In this document: one piece after another, positions 47,779 to 58,506 of the stretch
Layout of the letters: every line of letters begins with the position of its first letter
How positions within the stretch are numbered: the first letter of the stretch is position 1
Assembly: GCF_000725625.1 (NCBI RefSeq)
Contig: NZ_JOHS01000001.1
Coordinates: 186,001 to 250,000, forward strand
Length of the DNA: 64,000 nucleotides
Reading direction: 5' to 3'
Source: Streptomyces sp. NRRL F-6676
GTDB lineage: Bacteria; Actinomycetota; Actinomycetes; Streptomycetales; Streptomycetaceae
The notes under the pieces: model-generated
Seen by the model: only the letters and a program-made list of their open reading frames with translations
Told to the model about the DNA's origin: nothing
The model's database searches: none
Made by a program: the position numbers and the translations under genes

Positions 47779-47995
47779 TGCGGATCCGCACACCGGGGAC
47801 GTGAGGTGTGCGGGCTGTGCGATGTCACATGCCGCTGCGTTGCGAGCCGGTGCGCCCTGGGCAGCACCGATGACCGCTGCACAGCAGTGTGGCAGTGATA
47901 CTACGGAAGTGGGATGTGTGGCGCGCTTTTCCCCATGTCCGAGAACAGCCCGCACACATGTCCGGGCAGGTGCACCGGCGTGTGTGCGGGCTGTG
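47779..47995. promoter_or_regulatory. Symmetric-repeat-rich leader of the histone-like gene
   Basis: The region upstream of the start at 47760 contains a 12-base palindrome TGCGGATCCGCA at 47779-47790. GTGTGCGGGCTGTG recurs at 47806-47819 and 47982-47995. An inverted copy of its first 12 bases (CAGCCCGCACAC) lies at 47946-47957 and pairs with the second copy as a 13-base inverted repeat around a 22-base loop. Such density suggests a multi-site operator or attenuation region. Confidence 0.5.
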
Positions 47996-48057
47996 AGCGG
48001 GTCCGTGTGAGGGGTGGGACGGGTGTCCCGGGCGGTCGGTGGGAGGTGGGTGGAAGG

Positions 48058-48495
48058 TCAGTTCTCCCGCGGCGGCTTGGCCGCGACGTCCAGGTAGAAG
48101 GAGTCGATGCTGCGCACGGCCTCCTCGAACTCCGCGAGGTTCACCGGCTTGGTGACATACGCGTTGGCGTGCTGGCGGTACGCACCCGCCACGTCGTCCG
48201 GCGCCGAGGAGGTGGTGAGCACCACGATGGGGATGGTGCGCAGCTCCGGGTCCTCCTTGACGATGGCCAGGAACTCGCGGCCGTTCATGCGGGGCATGTT
48301 CAGGTCGAGGACGATGAGGTCGGGCCGCGGGGTGCCGGGGGCGCGCAGGTGGTCGAGGGCGGCCATGCCGTCCTCGACCTGGGTGAGGTTGCGGGCCCCG
48401 CGCTCGGCCAGGGCGTCCTGGATGAGCATGGCGTCGGCGAGGTCGTCCTCGACCAGCAGCACGTCGTGAGGGTGGGTCGAGGCGGACGCGATCAT
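48058..48495 (-). CDS. CheY-like response regulator (Rcp1 type)
   Basis: A 145-residue single receiver domain. The acidic pair VEDD is near residue 16, the phospho-acceptor aspartate in LIVLDLNMPRMNG, the Thr/Ser in VVLTTSSAP and the Lys in AYVTKPVN. No output domain follows, so it relays a phosphoryl group or acts by protein contact. It overlaps the next gene with ATGA (48492-48495), so the two are translationally coupled. It faces a histidine kinase gene divergently, suggesting a common phospho-relay. Confidence 0.9.
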   Translation of the reverse strand: MIASASTHPHDVLLVEDDLADAMLIQDALAERGARNLTQVEDGMAALDHLRAPGTPRPDLIVLDLNMPRMNGREFLAIVKEDPELRTIPIVVLTTSSAPDDVAGAYRQHANAYVTKPVNLAEFEEAVRSIDSFYLDVAAKPPREN

Positions 48496-48866
48496 GATGA
48501 CGAGCTCCGGGTGATGGTGCGGGTGGGGGACTGGGGCATGGCGTTGGTCACAAGGCCCGGCCAGCGGCGGCGCGCGCCCTGGCGGCTCATGTTGGTGGCA
48601 TCACCGATCTGGGGATAGCCGGCCCCGGCCGCGGCGGCCGCCTGTGCCGCGCCGTACTGGAGATGGTGCACGGCCTGCTCCAGATTGGCCAGCACGTGCA
48701 GGCGGGCCAGGGCCCGCGCGCGGGCGACGCCCGCCTCGTCGTCCGGGCCCGGCAGGGGGCGCAGCATCCGGTCGGCGAGGGTGCGGACGAGGGCGTCCGC
48801 GGCGTCGGTGACCAGAGCAGAGGTCTCCGCCGGGTTCATGCGGGAGGAGAAGGGGGTGCCGGTCAT
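48492..48866 (-). CDS. Small helical DNA-binding-like protein upstream of response regulator
   Basis: A 124-residue protein I do not recognise by family. Helices (ETSALVTDAADALVRTLADR, LARLHVLANLEQAVHHLQYG) are followed by a turn and a basic segment (YPQIGDATNMSRQGARRRWP), which looks like an HTH recognition helix. It overlaps the response regulator gene by four bases and likely shares its transcript. It is divergent from the CHASE3 histidine kinase, with a GACAAC-AAGC-GTTGTC inverted repeat between. A transcription-factor output for the module is a fair inference. Confidence 0.65.
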   Translation of the reverse strand: MTGTPFSSRMNPAETSALVTDAADALVRTLADRMLRPLPGPDDEAGVARARALARLHVLANLEQAVHHLQYGAAQAAAAAGAGYPQIGDATNMSRQGARRRWPGLVTNAMPQSPTRTITRSSSS

Positions 48867-48896
48867 GGCGCCACTCTAGGCGGCTGCGACGCTGAT

Positions 48897-48914
48897 CGAC
48901 AACAAGCGTTGTCG
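48897..48914. promoter_or_regulatory. Inverted repeat CGACAAC-AAGC-GTTGTCG
   Basis: Perfect 7-base arms with a 4-base spacer lie in the divergent gap between the small HTH-like protein and the histidine kinase, 30 bases before the 48492-48866 start. It is a plausible operator for the shared intergenic region. Confidence 0.45.
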
Positions 48915-48992
48915 TCCGCCCGGTAGAGTTGCCCTGCCGTACATTCGACGCGGCGTTCGAGTGGCGGTGTTCGAATGAGGGAGCAGTCAGGC

Positions 48993-50573
48993 GTGAGGGA
49001 CAAGCAGGCGGCGGACGCCGGTGTGAGGCTGTCCGGCTGGACGACCCGGCGCTGGCTGCGGGTCGGGGTCGGCGTCACCCTGGCGGTACTGGCCGTCCTC
49101 GGCGGGCTCGGCGCGTGGAGCATGTCCCGCGCCTCGCAGCTCACCACCCAGGTCGTGGACACCAGCTCCCCGGCGCTCATCGACGCGGTGCGGCTGGAGG
49201 CGGCCCTGGTCAACCAGGAGACCGGCATCCGCGGTTACGGCCTCTCCGGCCAGCGGGACTTCCTCGACCCCTACCACCAGGGGGTCACCGACGAGAAGGA
49301 CGCCCTGCGCCGGCTCCGCCCGCTGATCAAGGGCGACGAACTGGCCGGCAAGGACCTCGCCGAGGTCGAGAAGCTGGCCGGGCAGTGGCAGCGCCGCATC
49401 GCCCGCCCGGTGGCCGCCTCACCCGCCGGCGCCGCGGTGCCGCTGGCCACGGAGCGGGCGGACGAGGGCAAGACCACCTTCGACTCCCTGCGGCGTGCGC
49501 TGGACCGGCAGCAGACCCATCTGCGGGACACCCGCGCGGCCGCGAGCGCGGACCTCAGCCGCGCGGTCACCCTGCGCAACTGGGTGTTCGGCGTGATCGC
49601 CCTGAGCATCCTGGTCGTCGCCGCACTGATCTTCGAGGGGCTGCGCCGGGGGGTGACCACCCCGCTGACCCGGATCGCCGCCTCGGCCCGTGAGGTCGCC
49701 CGCGGCCGCTTCGACCGGCCGATCACGGCGGAGGGCCCCGCCGATCTGCGCCGGCTCGGCACGGACGTCGAGGAGATGCGCCGCCGCCTGGTGGACGAAC
49801 TCGCCCTCGCCGAGCGCTCCCGGCAGCAGCTCGACGAGCAGGCGGCCGACCTCCGGCGTTCCAACGCCGAACTCGAACAGTTCGCCTACGTCGCCTCGCA
49901 CGACCTCCAGGAGCCCCTGCGCAAGGTCTCCAGCTTCACCCAGCTCCTCCAGCGGCGCTACGGCGAGCAACTGGACGAGCGCGCCGACCAGTACATCGCC
50001 TTCGCCGTCGACGGCGCCAACCGCATGCAGGTGCTCATCAACGACCTGCTGGCCTTCTCCCGCGTGGGCCGGGTGCACAACGAGAGCCGCGAGGTCGACC
50101 TGGACGCGCTCGTCGAGCGCACCATCGGCACTCTCAGCATGGCCGCCGAGGAGACCGGCGCGGAGATCACCCACGACGAGCTGCCCACCGTGGTCGGCGA
50201 CACCACCCAGCTCGGCATGCTCTGGCAGAACCTCCTCTCCAACGCCCTGAAGTTCCGCGAGCCCGAGCGTCCCCCGCGCATCCACATCGAGGCCCGCCAG
50301 GAGGGCGACATGTGGCACTTCGCCGTGCGTGACAACGGCATCGGTATCGCCCCCGAGTTCCGCGAGAAGGTCTTCGTCATCTTCCAGCGGCTGCACACCA
50401 AGGACGCCTACCCCGGCACCGGGATCGGCCTGGCCATGTGCAAGAAGGTCGTCGAGTTCCACGGTGGCACCATCGGCATCGACCCCGAGTACAGCCCCGG
50501 TACCCGGGTCTTCTTCACCCTTCCCGTCCTGCGTGCCGTTCCCCCGGCCACGACCGAGGAGCCGACCGCGTGA
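48993..50573 (+). CDS. CHASE3/HAMP sensor histidine kinase
   Basis: A 526-residue membrane sensor. Helix 1 (LRVGVGVTLAVLAVLGGLGA) and helix 2 (WVFGVIALSILVVAALIFEG) bracket an outer CHASE3 domain (VNQETGIRGYGLSGQRDFLD). HAMP, a coiled coil, and HisKA with the phospho-accepting His in YVASHDLQEPLRKVSSF follow. The catalytic domain has N-box NLLSNALKF, G1 DNGIGIA and G2 GTGIGLAM. GTG 48993 has GGGAG nine bases upstream; ATG 48975 is an alternative. It overlaps the next gene (GTGA), coupling it to the receiver-PP2C phosphatase. Confidence 0.92.
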   Translation: MRDKQAADAGVRLSGWTTRRWLRVGVGVTLAVLAVLGGLGAWSMSRASQLTTQVVDTSSPALIDAVRLEAALVNQETGIRGYGLSGQRDFLDPYHQGVTDEKDALRRLRPLIKGDELAGKDLAEVEKLAGQWQRRIARPVAASPAGAAVPLATERADEGKTTFDSLRRALDRQQTHLRDTRAAASADLSRAVTLRNWVFGVIALSILVVAALIFEGLRRGVTTPLTRIAASAREVARGRFDRPITAEGPADLRRLGTDVEEMRRRLVDELALAERSRQQLDEQAADLRRSNAELEQFAYVASHDLQEPLRKVSSFTQLLQRRYGEQLDERADQYIAFAVDGANRMQVLINDLLAFSRVGRVHNESREVDLDALVERTIGTLSMAAEETGAEITHDELPTVVGDTTQLGMLWQNLLSNALKFREPERPPRIHIEARQEGDMWHFAVRDNGIGIAPEFREKVFVIFQRLHTKDAYPGTGIGLAMCKKVVEFHGGTIGIDPEYSPGTRVFFTLPVLRAVPPATTEEPTA

Positions 50574-51811
50574 CTCCCCTCCCACCCGGTGTCCGGGACA
50601 CCGGCGATCTGCGCATTCTGCTGGTCGAGGACGACGCGGGCGACGCGCTGCTGGTCGAGGAACTGCTCTTCGACACCGATCTCGGCCACACCCTCGTGCA
50701 GTGCCGCACCATCGCCGAGGCGCGCGCCGAACTCACCGCCCGCCCGGCCGACTGCGTCCTGCTCGACCTGCACCTGCCCGACGTGTCCGGACTCGAGACC
50801 ATCGACGCGGTCCGTGACACCGGCACCCAGGCGGCCGTCATCGTGCTGACCGGCCTGGCCGAGTCGCACGCCGGGGTCGAGGCCCTGGCCGCGGGGGCGC
50901 AGGACTACCTCGTCAAGGGCAAGGTGGACCCCGAGCTGTTGCAGCGCGCGGTCCGGTACGCCGTCCAGCGCAAGCAGTCCGAGCTCGCCGGGGTCGCCCT
51001 GCACGAGGGCCGGCTGCGCGCCCAGGAGAACGCGCGCCTGGAGCGGGGCCTGCTGCCCCTGCCGCTGCTCACCTCGTCCCGGGTGACCACCACGACCCGG
51101 TACTTCCCCGGCCGGGAACAGGCCCTGCTCGGCGGTGACTTCCTCGACGTCGTCCAGACCGAGGACGGACTCGTGCACGCCGTCGTCGGTGACGTCAGCG
51201 GCCACGGCCCCGACGCGGCGGCCCTCGGCGTCTGCCTGCGCATCGCCTGGCGCGCGCTGACCCTCGGCGGCCACCGCGGGCACGGACTGCTGCACCTGCT
51301 GGAACAGATCCACCTCGCCGAACGCGCCCACCACGACCTGTTCACCACCTGCACGCTCATCACCGCCGACCTGACCGCGGGCACCGCCACCATCCACCTG
51401 GCCGGGCACCACGAGCCCCTGCTCCTCGACCGGGACGGCCCCCAGGTGGTGAAGGCCGCCCACGGCCTCGCCCTGGGCATCCTGCCCGGCACCGAGCACT
51501 GGCCCGCCACCACCGTCGCCCTGCCGCCCACCGGAGCCCTGCTCGTCTACACCGACGGCCTCATCGAGGGGTACGCGGACGGCGGCACCGGCGAGGACGG
51601 CGCGGCCCCGGGCAGCGGGGGCGGCGCGGGCGGGGCCGAACGGCTGGGCACCGAGGGGCTGCTGCGCATCCTCGCCCGGACCGCCGCGGACGACCCCGGC
51701 ACCCATCTGGACCGCCTGATCAGCACCGTGCGGAGGCTCAACGCCGACCGGCACACCGACGACATCGCCGTCCTCCGCCTGGACTGGTCCACACCGGGAC
51801 AGACCGGCTGA
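50570..51811 (+). CDS. Receiver-PP2C (RsbU-type) phosphatase
   Basis: A 413-residue protein. The N-terminal receiver (VEDDAGDALLVEELLF, D in DCVLLDLHLPDVSG, K in DYLVKGK) is followed by a PP2C domain with metal ligands in GGDFLDVV, GDVSGHGPDAA, TDGLIEG and DDIAVLRL. It is expected to dephosphorylate an anti-sigma-antagonist or other phosphoprotein when its receiver is phosphorylated by the upstream kinase. The GTG at 50570 overlaps the kinase stop; GAGGAG lies eight bases upstream. No STAS protein is in the window, so its target is elsewhere. Confidence 0.92.
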   Translation: MTPLPPGVRDTGDLRILLVEDDAGDALLVEELLFDTDLGHTLVQCRTIAEARAELTARPADCVLLDLHLPDVSGLETIDAVRDTGTQAAVIVLTGLAESHAGVEALAAGAQDYLVKGKVDPELLQRAVRYAVQRKQSELAGVALHEGRLRAQENARLERGLLPLPLLTSSRVTTTTRYFPGREQALLGGDFLDVVQTEDGLVHAVVGDVSGHGPDAAALGVCLRIAWRALTLGGHRGHGLLHLLEQIHLAERAHHDLFTTCTLITADLTAGTATIHLAGHHEPLLLDRDGPQVVKAAHGLALGILPGTEHWPATTVALPPTGALLVYTDGLIEGYADGGTGEDGAAPGSGGGAGGAERLGTEGLLRILARTAADDPGTHLDRLISTVRRLNADRHTDDIAVLRLDWSTPGQTG

Positions 51812-51883
51812 ACGGCGCGGCCGGGCGGCCGAGTTGAACGACGCGACCGATCCGACGGCGGAAAAGATTCCACGTCGCGAGGG

Positions 51884-51913
51884 TTGCCCCGGCGCTCAAC
51901 TCATCAGTTAAAT
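51884..51913 (+). promoter_or_regulatory. Possible promoter and AACT-CATC-AGTT repeat before secreted beta-helix gene
   Basis: TTGCCC (51884-51889) and TTAAAT (51908-51913) are 18 bases apart, a fair vegetative match. An inverted repeat AACT-CATC-AGTT (51898-51909) overlaps the -10 region, so a repressor there would block transcription. It lies 95 bases before the ATG at 52008. Confidence 0.4.
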
Positions 51914-52007
51914 CAAGACGTGAACTAAGCGGACAGGGCGGCGTTCGCTCCTCTTCGGCGTGCCCGTTCGCGCTGCTGACCCCACGTACCCCACCGCAGG
52001 GAACCAG

Positions 52008-54545
<2,538 letters not shown>

Positions 54546-54580
54546 CCTTGGCCGGGAGGGGATGAGTGCGCCCCTCCACG

Positions 54581-54622
54581 GCAGGTGCCCCGGGCGGAGC
54601 CGACTTCGCCCGGGGCACCTGC
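54581..54622. terminator. Strong bidirectional hairpin
   Basis: GCAGGTGCCCCGGGCG (54581-54596) pairs perfectly with CGCCCGGGGCACCTGC (54607-54622) around a ten-base loop. It lies between the convergent beta-helix and GNAT genes. Confidence 0.85.
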
Positions 54623-54629
54623 GTGTGCC

Positions 54630-55256
54630 TCAGCCCGTGACCTCCGTCGACCTGCCCAGGTAGGTGAGCGGGCCCGGGTCCGGGACCGGGATGACGTGGA
54701 AGCCGAGGCGGTCGTAGAAGGCGCGGGCCGGGGTGTTGGCGGTGACCATGCCGAGGTGCACCGCCGGGACGTCGCGGTGGTGCAGTGCGGTCAGGAAGGT
54801 GTGCATCAACCGGCGTCCCCAGCCGCGTCGTTGCCAGGCGGGGAGCAGGTCGATGTGCAGATGGGCCGGGTAGTCGCCGAGGTCGGGCAGGATCATCCGT
54901 TCGGGCGTGTGGAGCAGGGCCACCATGTGCTCGGTGGGCGTGGTGGGTGAGCCCTGGGGCCTCGGATAGCGGTCGGCGACCAGTGGCAGCCAGCGGTCGC
55001 GGAAGTCGGTCACGAACCGCTCGGTGTCCGCGGTGCCCACGACGTAGCCGCCGACCCGGCCGTGTCCGTCGTCGAGGACGAAGGCGAGCTCCGGGTCGAA
55101 GTGGCAGTACGGGTGGGCGAACAGGGTCGGCATCAGCGCGAGGTCGGGGTACAGGTGCCGCGAGTCGCCGCCGTTGTCGGCCGTGCGCACGCACACGTCG
55201 GCGACTCCGTCGCGGTCCGAACGGCGGTAGGGGCGCACCCTTGGCAGTGGGTCCAT
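54630..55256 (-). CDS. GNAT-family N-acetyltransferase
   Basis: A 208-residue acetyltransferase. VRPYRRSDRDGVADVCVRTA starts the fold, the acetyl-CoA loop is LLPAWQRRGWGRRLMHTFL, and VHLGMVTANTPARAFYDRLG is the conserved C-terminal motif. Its N-terminal resemblance is to the OGA-type/eukaryotic-like GNAT group. The ATG at 55256 has AGGAG ten bases upstream; the upstream frame holds a decayed methyltransferase. Convergent with the beta-helix protein. The acceptor is unknown. Confidence 0.88.
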   Translation of the reverse strand: MDPLPRVRPYRRSDRDGVADVCVRTADNGGDSRHLYPDLALMPTLFAHPYCHFDPELAFVLDDGHGRVGGYVVGTADTERFVTDFRDRWLPLVADRYPRPQGSPTTPTEHMVALLHTPERMILPDLGDYPAHLHIDLLPAWQRRGWGRRLMHTFLTALHHRDVPAVHLGMVTANTPARAFYDRLGFHVIPVPDPGPLTYLGRSTEVTG

Positions 55257-55391
55257 ATGCCGTAGTCTCCTGCATATGGGAGCGCTCCCACAAGGGCGGT
55301 GCCCGCCCCTGCCGGCCGCCGGCGGGCGTGCGCCGGACGGAGACCGCCGACGTGGTGCGTGCCGACGTGGAACGGCCGGGGCCGTCCCGCC

Positions 55392-55750
55392 GGGCAGATG
55401 GACCAGCGCGAACTCGCCCGGCGTCCGGACCAGTGCCATGTCGCCCCGCGTCACCGCGACGGCGTCGCCGCCGGGCCTGCGCCGCAGCTCCCGCACCATG
55501 TGCGCGGACAGCTCGATCCCGGCGACGTCCAACCGCGTTCCCGCAGCGGCAGCGCCACCCGCCCGGTCCCGATCGCGAACTCCAGAACCGGGCCGCCCTC
55601 GGCGCGTTCGGCCAGGAAGGCGACCGTCGGCTCCAGGACCTCGGGGGCGGACATGAAGGCGGACGACTCGTCGCAGGACCGTGCCACCCGCTCGCCCCAC
55701 GGCTCGGGTTCGCCGCTCGCGCGGGTGTCGTGCTCCTCGTCCCGTCCCAC
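55392..55750 (-). pseudogene. Decayed class I SAM-dependent methyltransferase
   Basis: From a GTG at 55750 the frame reads GRDEEHDTRASGEPEPWGER, later FMSAPEVLEPTVAFLAERAE and GGPVLEFAIGTGRVALPLRE, the SAM-binding motif I of class I methyltransferases. Near 55545 the similarity changes frame and continues LDVAGIELSAHMVRELRRRP, GGDAVAVTRGDMALVRTPGE and FALVHLP. The C-terminal two thirds are missing. At least one frameshift and a truncation have inactivated it. It lies directly upstream of the GNAT gene, same strand. Confidence 0.75.
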
Positions 55751-55818
55751 GGCAGGACAGGCGGACAGCCGGGCGGCTGCCTTCGCCGGCGCATTACGTT
55801 CCGCCCGGCACCGTCCGT

Positions 55819-56628
55819 TCAGGCGCGGGCGCCGCCGTCGACGCGCAGGACCGTGCCGGTCACGTACGAGGCGCGGTCGCTGAGCAGCCAGGCGGCGGCC
55901 TGGGCGATCTCCTCCGGGTCCGCCGCGCGCCCCAGCGGGTGGTGCGCCGTCAGCCGGTCCTGGAGGCCCGGCGAGTGCGTCTCCCAGGTGCGGATCATCT
56001 CGGTGAGCGTATTGCCGGGAGCGATGGCGTTGATCCGTATGCCCTCGGGCCCGTACGTCACGGCCGCCGACTCCGTGAGGCTGTTCACCGCCCGCTTCAT
56101 CGCCCCGTACGCGGGCAGCTCGGGGTTGGCCATGAGGCTGCCGACGCTGGAGTTGTTGACCAGCGCGCCCACCTTCGCGGTGGCCCGGATCGCGGCGACC
56201 TCGGCGGCCATGGCGAGCCAGACCCCCTTGAGGTTGACGGTGTAGACATGGTCGAAGTCGGCCTCGCTCATCCGGTCCAGCGGGCCCGGCGGCACGAAGG
56301 TCGCGCCGTTGTTGAAGGCGACGTCGAGCCGGCCGTACAGCTCCACGGCACGGTCGACGGCGGCGCGCACGCTCGCCCCGTCGGCCAGGTCGCACACCAT
56401 GTACGCGGCGGTTCCGCCCGCCGCCCCGATCTCCTCCGTCACCGCTTTCAGCTGCGCCTCCGTACGGGCGGCCAGCAGCACCTCGGCGCCCTCGCGGGCG
56501 AACAGCCGGGCCGCCGCGGCGCCGATGCCCCGCCCGGCGCCGGTCACGAAGGCGACCTTGCCGGCCAGCAGCCCGGAGCCCGGTGTGTCGTTCCCGCGGT
56601 CGGTCGTGTTGTTGCTCTTGTCGTCCAT
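55819..56628 (-). CDS. SDR family NAD(P)-dependent oxidoreductase
   Basis: A 269-residue classical short-chain dehydrogenase. Cofactor motif TGAGRGIG (29-36), NNG (106-108, NNGA instead of NNAG), catalytic S160, Y174 and K178 (YGAMK), and C-terminal VTGTVLRVDGGARA. The substitution in the NNAG motif is notable but tolerated in some members. The ATG at 56628 begins the fold closely. It is divergent from an XRE regulator at 56715, its probable controller. The substrate is unknown. Confidence 0.92.
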   Translation of the reverse strand: MDDKSNNTTDRGNDTPGSGLLAGKVAFVTGAGRGIGAAAARLFAREGAEVLLAARTEAQLKAVTEEIGAAGGTAAYMVCDLADGASVRAAVDRAVELYGRLDVAFNNGATFVPPGPLDRMSEADFDHVYTVNLKGVWLAMAAEVAAIRATAKVGALVNNSSVGSLMANPELPAYGAMKRAVNSLTESAAVTYGPEGIRINAIAPGNTLTEMIRTWETHSPGLQDRLTAHHPLGRAADPEEIAQAAAWLLSDRASYVTGTVLRVDGGARA

Positions 56629-56714
56629 GGCAGCGAGCCTGCGCCCGGCCCCGGGGCTCAGCCAGGCACCAGCGGTACCTGGATGACGTGCCGGGACCCG
56701 CGCACACTGGGGGA

Positions 56715-57569
56715 GTGGACCGACGAGAACTGGGCGAGTTCCTGCGCAGCAGACGCGCGCGCATCACCCCCGCCGACGTGGGCCTGCCCGCCGGGCGGCG
56801 GCGCCGCACCCCGGGGCTGCGCCGCGAGGAGGCCGCGCAGCTGGCGTACATCTCGACCGAGTACTACACGCGGCTCGAACAGGCCCGCGCCCCCCGCCCG
56901 TCACGGGAGGTGCTGGCCGGACTGGCCCGCGCCCTGCGCCTGGACGACGCCGAGCGCGCCCACCTCCACCACCTCGCCGGCGCCTCACCGAGCCCGCCGC
57001 CCGGGCCCTGCCGCGAGGTGCGGCAGAGCATCCTGGAGCTGCTGAACCGGCTGCCGGGCACCGCCGCCCACGTGGTCTCCGCGACGTACGAGGTGCTCGC
57101 CTGGAACCCGCTCGCGGCCGCCCTGATGGAGGACTTCTCGGCCCTGCCGCCCAAGGAGCGCAACCTGCTGCGCAAGGTCTTCCTCGGCCCCCAGGGCCCG
57201 GGGGAGCGGCTGTACGGCGTGTCCGATGCCGACACCTTCGCCCGCTGCTCGGCCCAGCAACTGCGCGCCACCGCCGCCCGCTACCCGGACGACCCGGAGG
57301 TGCGGGAGCTCGTCGCCGAACTGCGCGCGGGCAGTGAGGAGTTCGCCAGGCTGTGGGACTCGCACGACGTACGGACGCAGCGCAGCCTGCGCAAGACGTT
57401 CCCGCACACGGTGGTCGGCCCGGTCACCGTCGACTGCGACGTCCTCGACGTCACCGACCGGGACCAGCGGGTCGTGCTGTACACCGCGCCGCCCGGGTCC
57501 CGCTCGGAGGAGGCCCTGCGGCTGCTGTCGGTCGTGGGCACCCAGAACCTGGACGTGAGCGAGGCGTAG
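56715..57569 (+). CDS. XRE-family regulator with MmyB-like ligand-binding domain
   Basis: A 284-residue regulator of the same architecture as the one at 6483. The XRE HTH is in RREEAAQLAYISTEYYTRLE (about residues 38-60) after LGEFLRSRRARITPADVGLP. The MmyB-like domain follows (TYEVLAWNPLAAALMEDFSA, FARLWDSHDVRTQRS, LTDRDQRVVLYTAPPGSRSE-like). The GTG at 56715 is chosen by homology; GGGGGA directly abuts it. Divergent with the SDR gene across 86 bases, a pattern in which the regulator controls the oxidoreductase. It converges on the Sir2 gene. Confidence 0.88.
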   Translation: MDRRELGEFLRSRRARITPADVGLPAGRRRRTPGLRREEAAQLAYISTEYYTRLEQARAPRPSREVLAGLARALRLDDAERAHLHHLAGASPSPPPGPCREVRQSILELLNRLPGTAAHVVSATYEVLAWNPLAAALMEDFSALPPKERNLLRKVFLGPQGPGERLYGVSDADTFARCSAQQLRATAARYPDDPEVRELVAELRAGSEEFARLWDSHDVRTQRSLRKTFPHTVVGPVTVDCDVLDVTDRDQRVVLYTAPPGSRSEEALRLLSVVGTQNLDVSEA

Positions 57570-57576
57570 GGGCTCC

Positions 57577-58446
57577 TCACGCCCCGAGGCGGTCGGCCAG
57601 ACCGGTCAGGGTCCGCCCCAGCGGGAGGTCCAGCCGTACGGCGGCCAGGTCGTCGCCGCGGGTCGGGCCCTGGTTGACGACGGCGACGGGCTTGCCCGTC
57701 TTCGCGGCGTGGCGCACGAAGCGCAGACCGGACATCACCGTCAGGGAGGACCCGGTGACCAGCAGCGCGGACGCCGCGTCGACCAGGTCGAAGCAGTGCG
57801 CGACGCGCGGCTTGGGCACGCTCTCGCCGAAGAACACCACGTCCGGCTTGAGCGTCCCCGTGCCGCACACCTGACAGGACACCGTACGGAACGCCGCCTC
57901 CCGGTCGCGGGCCAGCTCCGCGTCGCCGTCGGGGTTGACCCGGGCGGCGAGGTCGCGGAACTCCGGGTTGGCCTCGTCCAGGCGCTGGTGCAGCTGCCGG
58001 CGCGAGACGATGTTCTCGCAGGTCAGACAGATCACCCGGTGCAGACTGCCGTGCAGTTCGACCGCCTGGGGCGTGCCCGCCGCGGCGTGCAGACCGTCCA
58101 CGTTCTGGGTGATGACACCGGAGACCAGACCGGCCGCGACCAGCCGGGTCACCGCCCGGTGCCCCGCGTTCGGCCGCGCCCGCCCGATCGACTCCCAGCC
58201 GAGGTGACTGCGCGCCCAGTAGCGGCGCCGGTTCTCCTCGCTGCCGGTGAACTCCTGGTACGTCATCGGCGTGTGCCGGCGCCGGCTGCCCGAGGGGCCG
58301 CGGTAGTCGGGGATCCCCGACTCAGTGGAGATCCCGGCGCCGCTCAGCACGAGGACGCCCCCGCCCGCGAGCATCCGCTCCACCACCGCGAGCCCGTCGG
58401 CGGACTCGGTGCGGAGCGGGGGATCCGGAGTCACGGCTGTGTCCAT
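57577..58446 (-). CDS. Sir2-family NAD-dependent deacylase
   Basis: A 289-residue sirtuin. GAGISTESGIPDYRG and TQNVDGLH are the NAD-binding motifs, the catalytic histidine is in VELHGSLHRV, and the zinc knuckle has CLTC and CQVC pairs. VVFFGESVP and TGSSLTVMS close the pocket. It removes acyl groups from lysines using NAD+. The start at 58446 follows a gap of 60 bases from the GntR gene. No acetyltransferase or Acs gene adjoins it. The partner GNAT is 2.3 kb away but no link is shown. Confidence 0.92.
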   Translation of the reverse strand: MDTAVTPDPPLRTESADGLAVVERMLAGGGVLVLSGAGISTESGIPDYRGPSGSRRRHTPMTYQEFTGSEENRRRYWARSHLGWESIGRARPNAGHRAVTRLVAAGLVSGVITQNVDGLHAAAGTPQAVELHGSLHRVICLTCENIVSRRQLHQRLDEANPEFRDLAARVNPDGDAELARDREAAFRTVSCQVCGTGTLKPDVVFFGESVPKPRVAHCFDLVDAASALLVTGSSLTVMSGLRFVRHAAKTGKPVAVVNQGPTRGDDLAAVRLDLPLGRTLTGLADRLGA

Positions 58447-58506
58447 GCAGGCAGGGTACGTCGCCGCCCGCCGCAGCGGCGGGGGCCCGGCCCCGGGGCC
58501 GCCGCC

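Noticed and set aside
47817..47835. GATGTCACAT-like sequence as another regulatory palindrome
   Set aside because: The symmetry is weak and imperfect compared with the strong repeats nearby.
54630..55700. A 356-residue GNAT fusion protein
   Set aside because: The first 148 residues correspond to a frameshifted methyltransferase remnant; the acetyltransferase starts at 55256 with its own AGGAG site.
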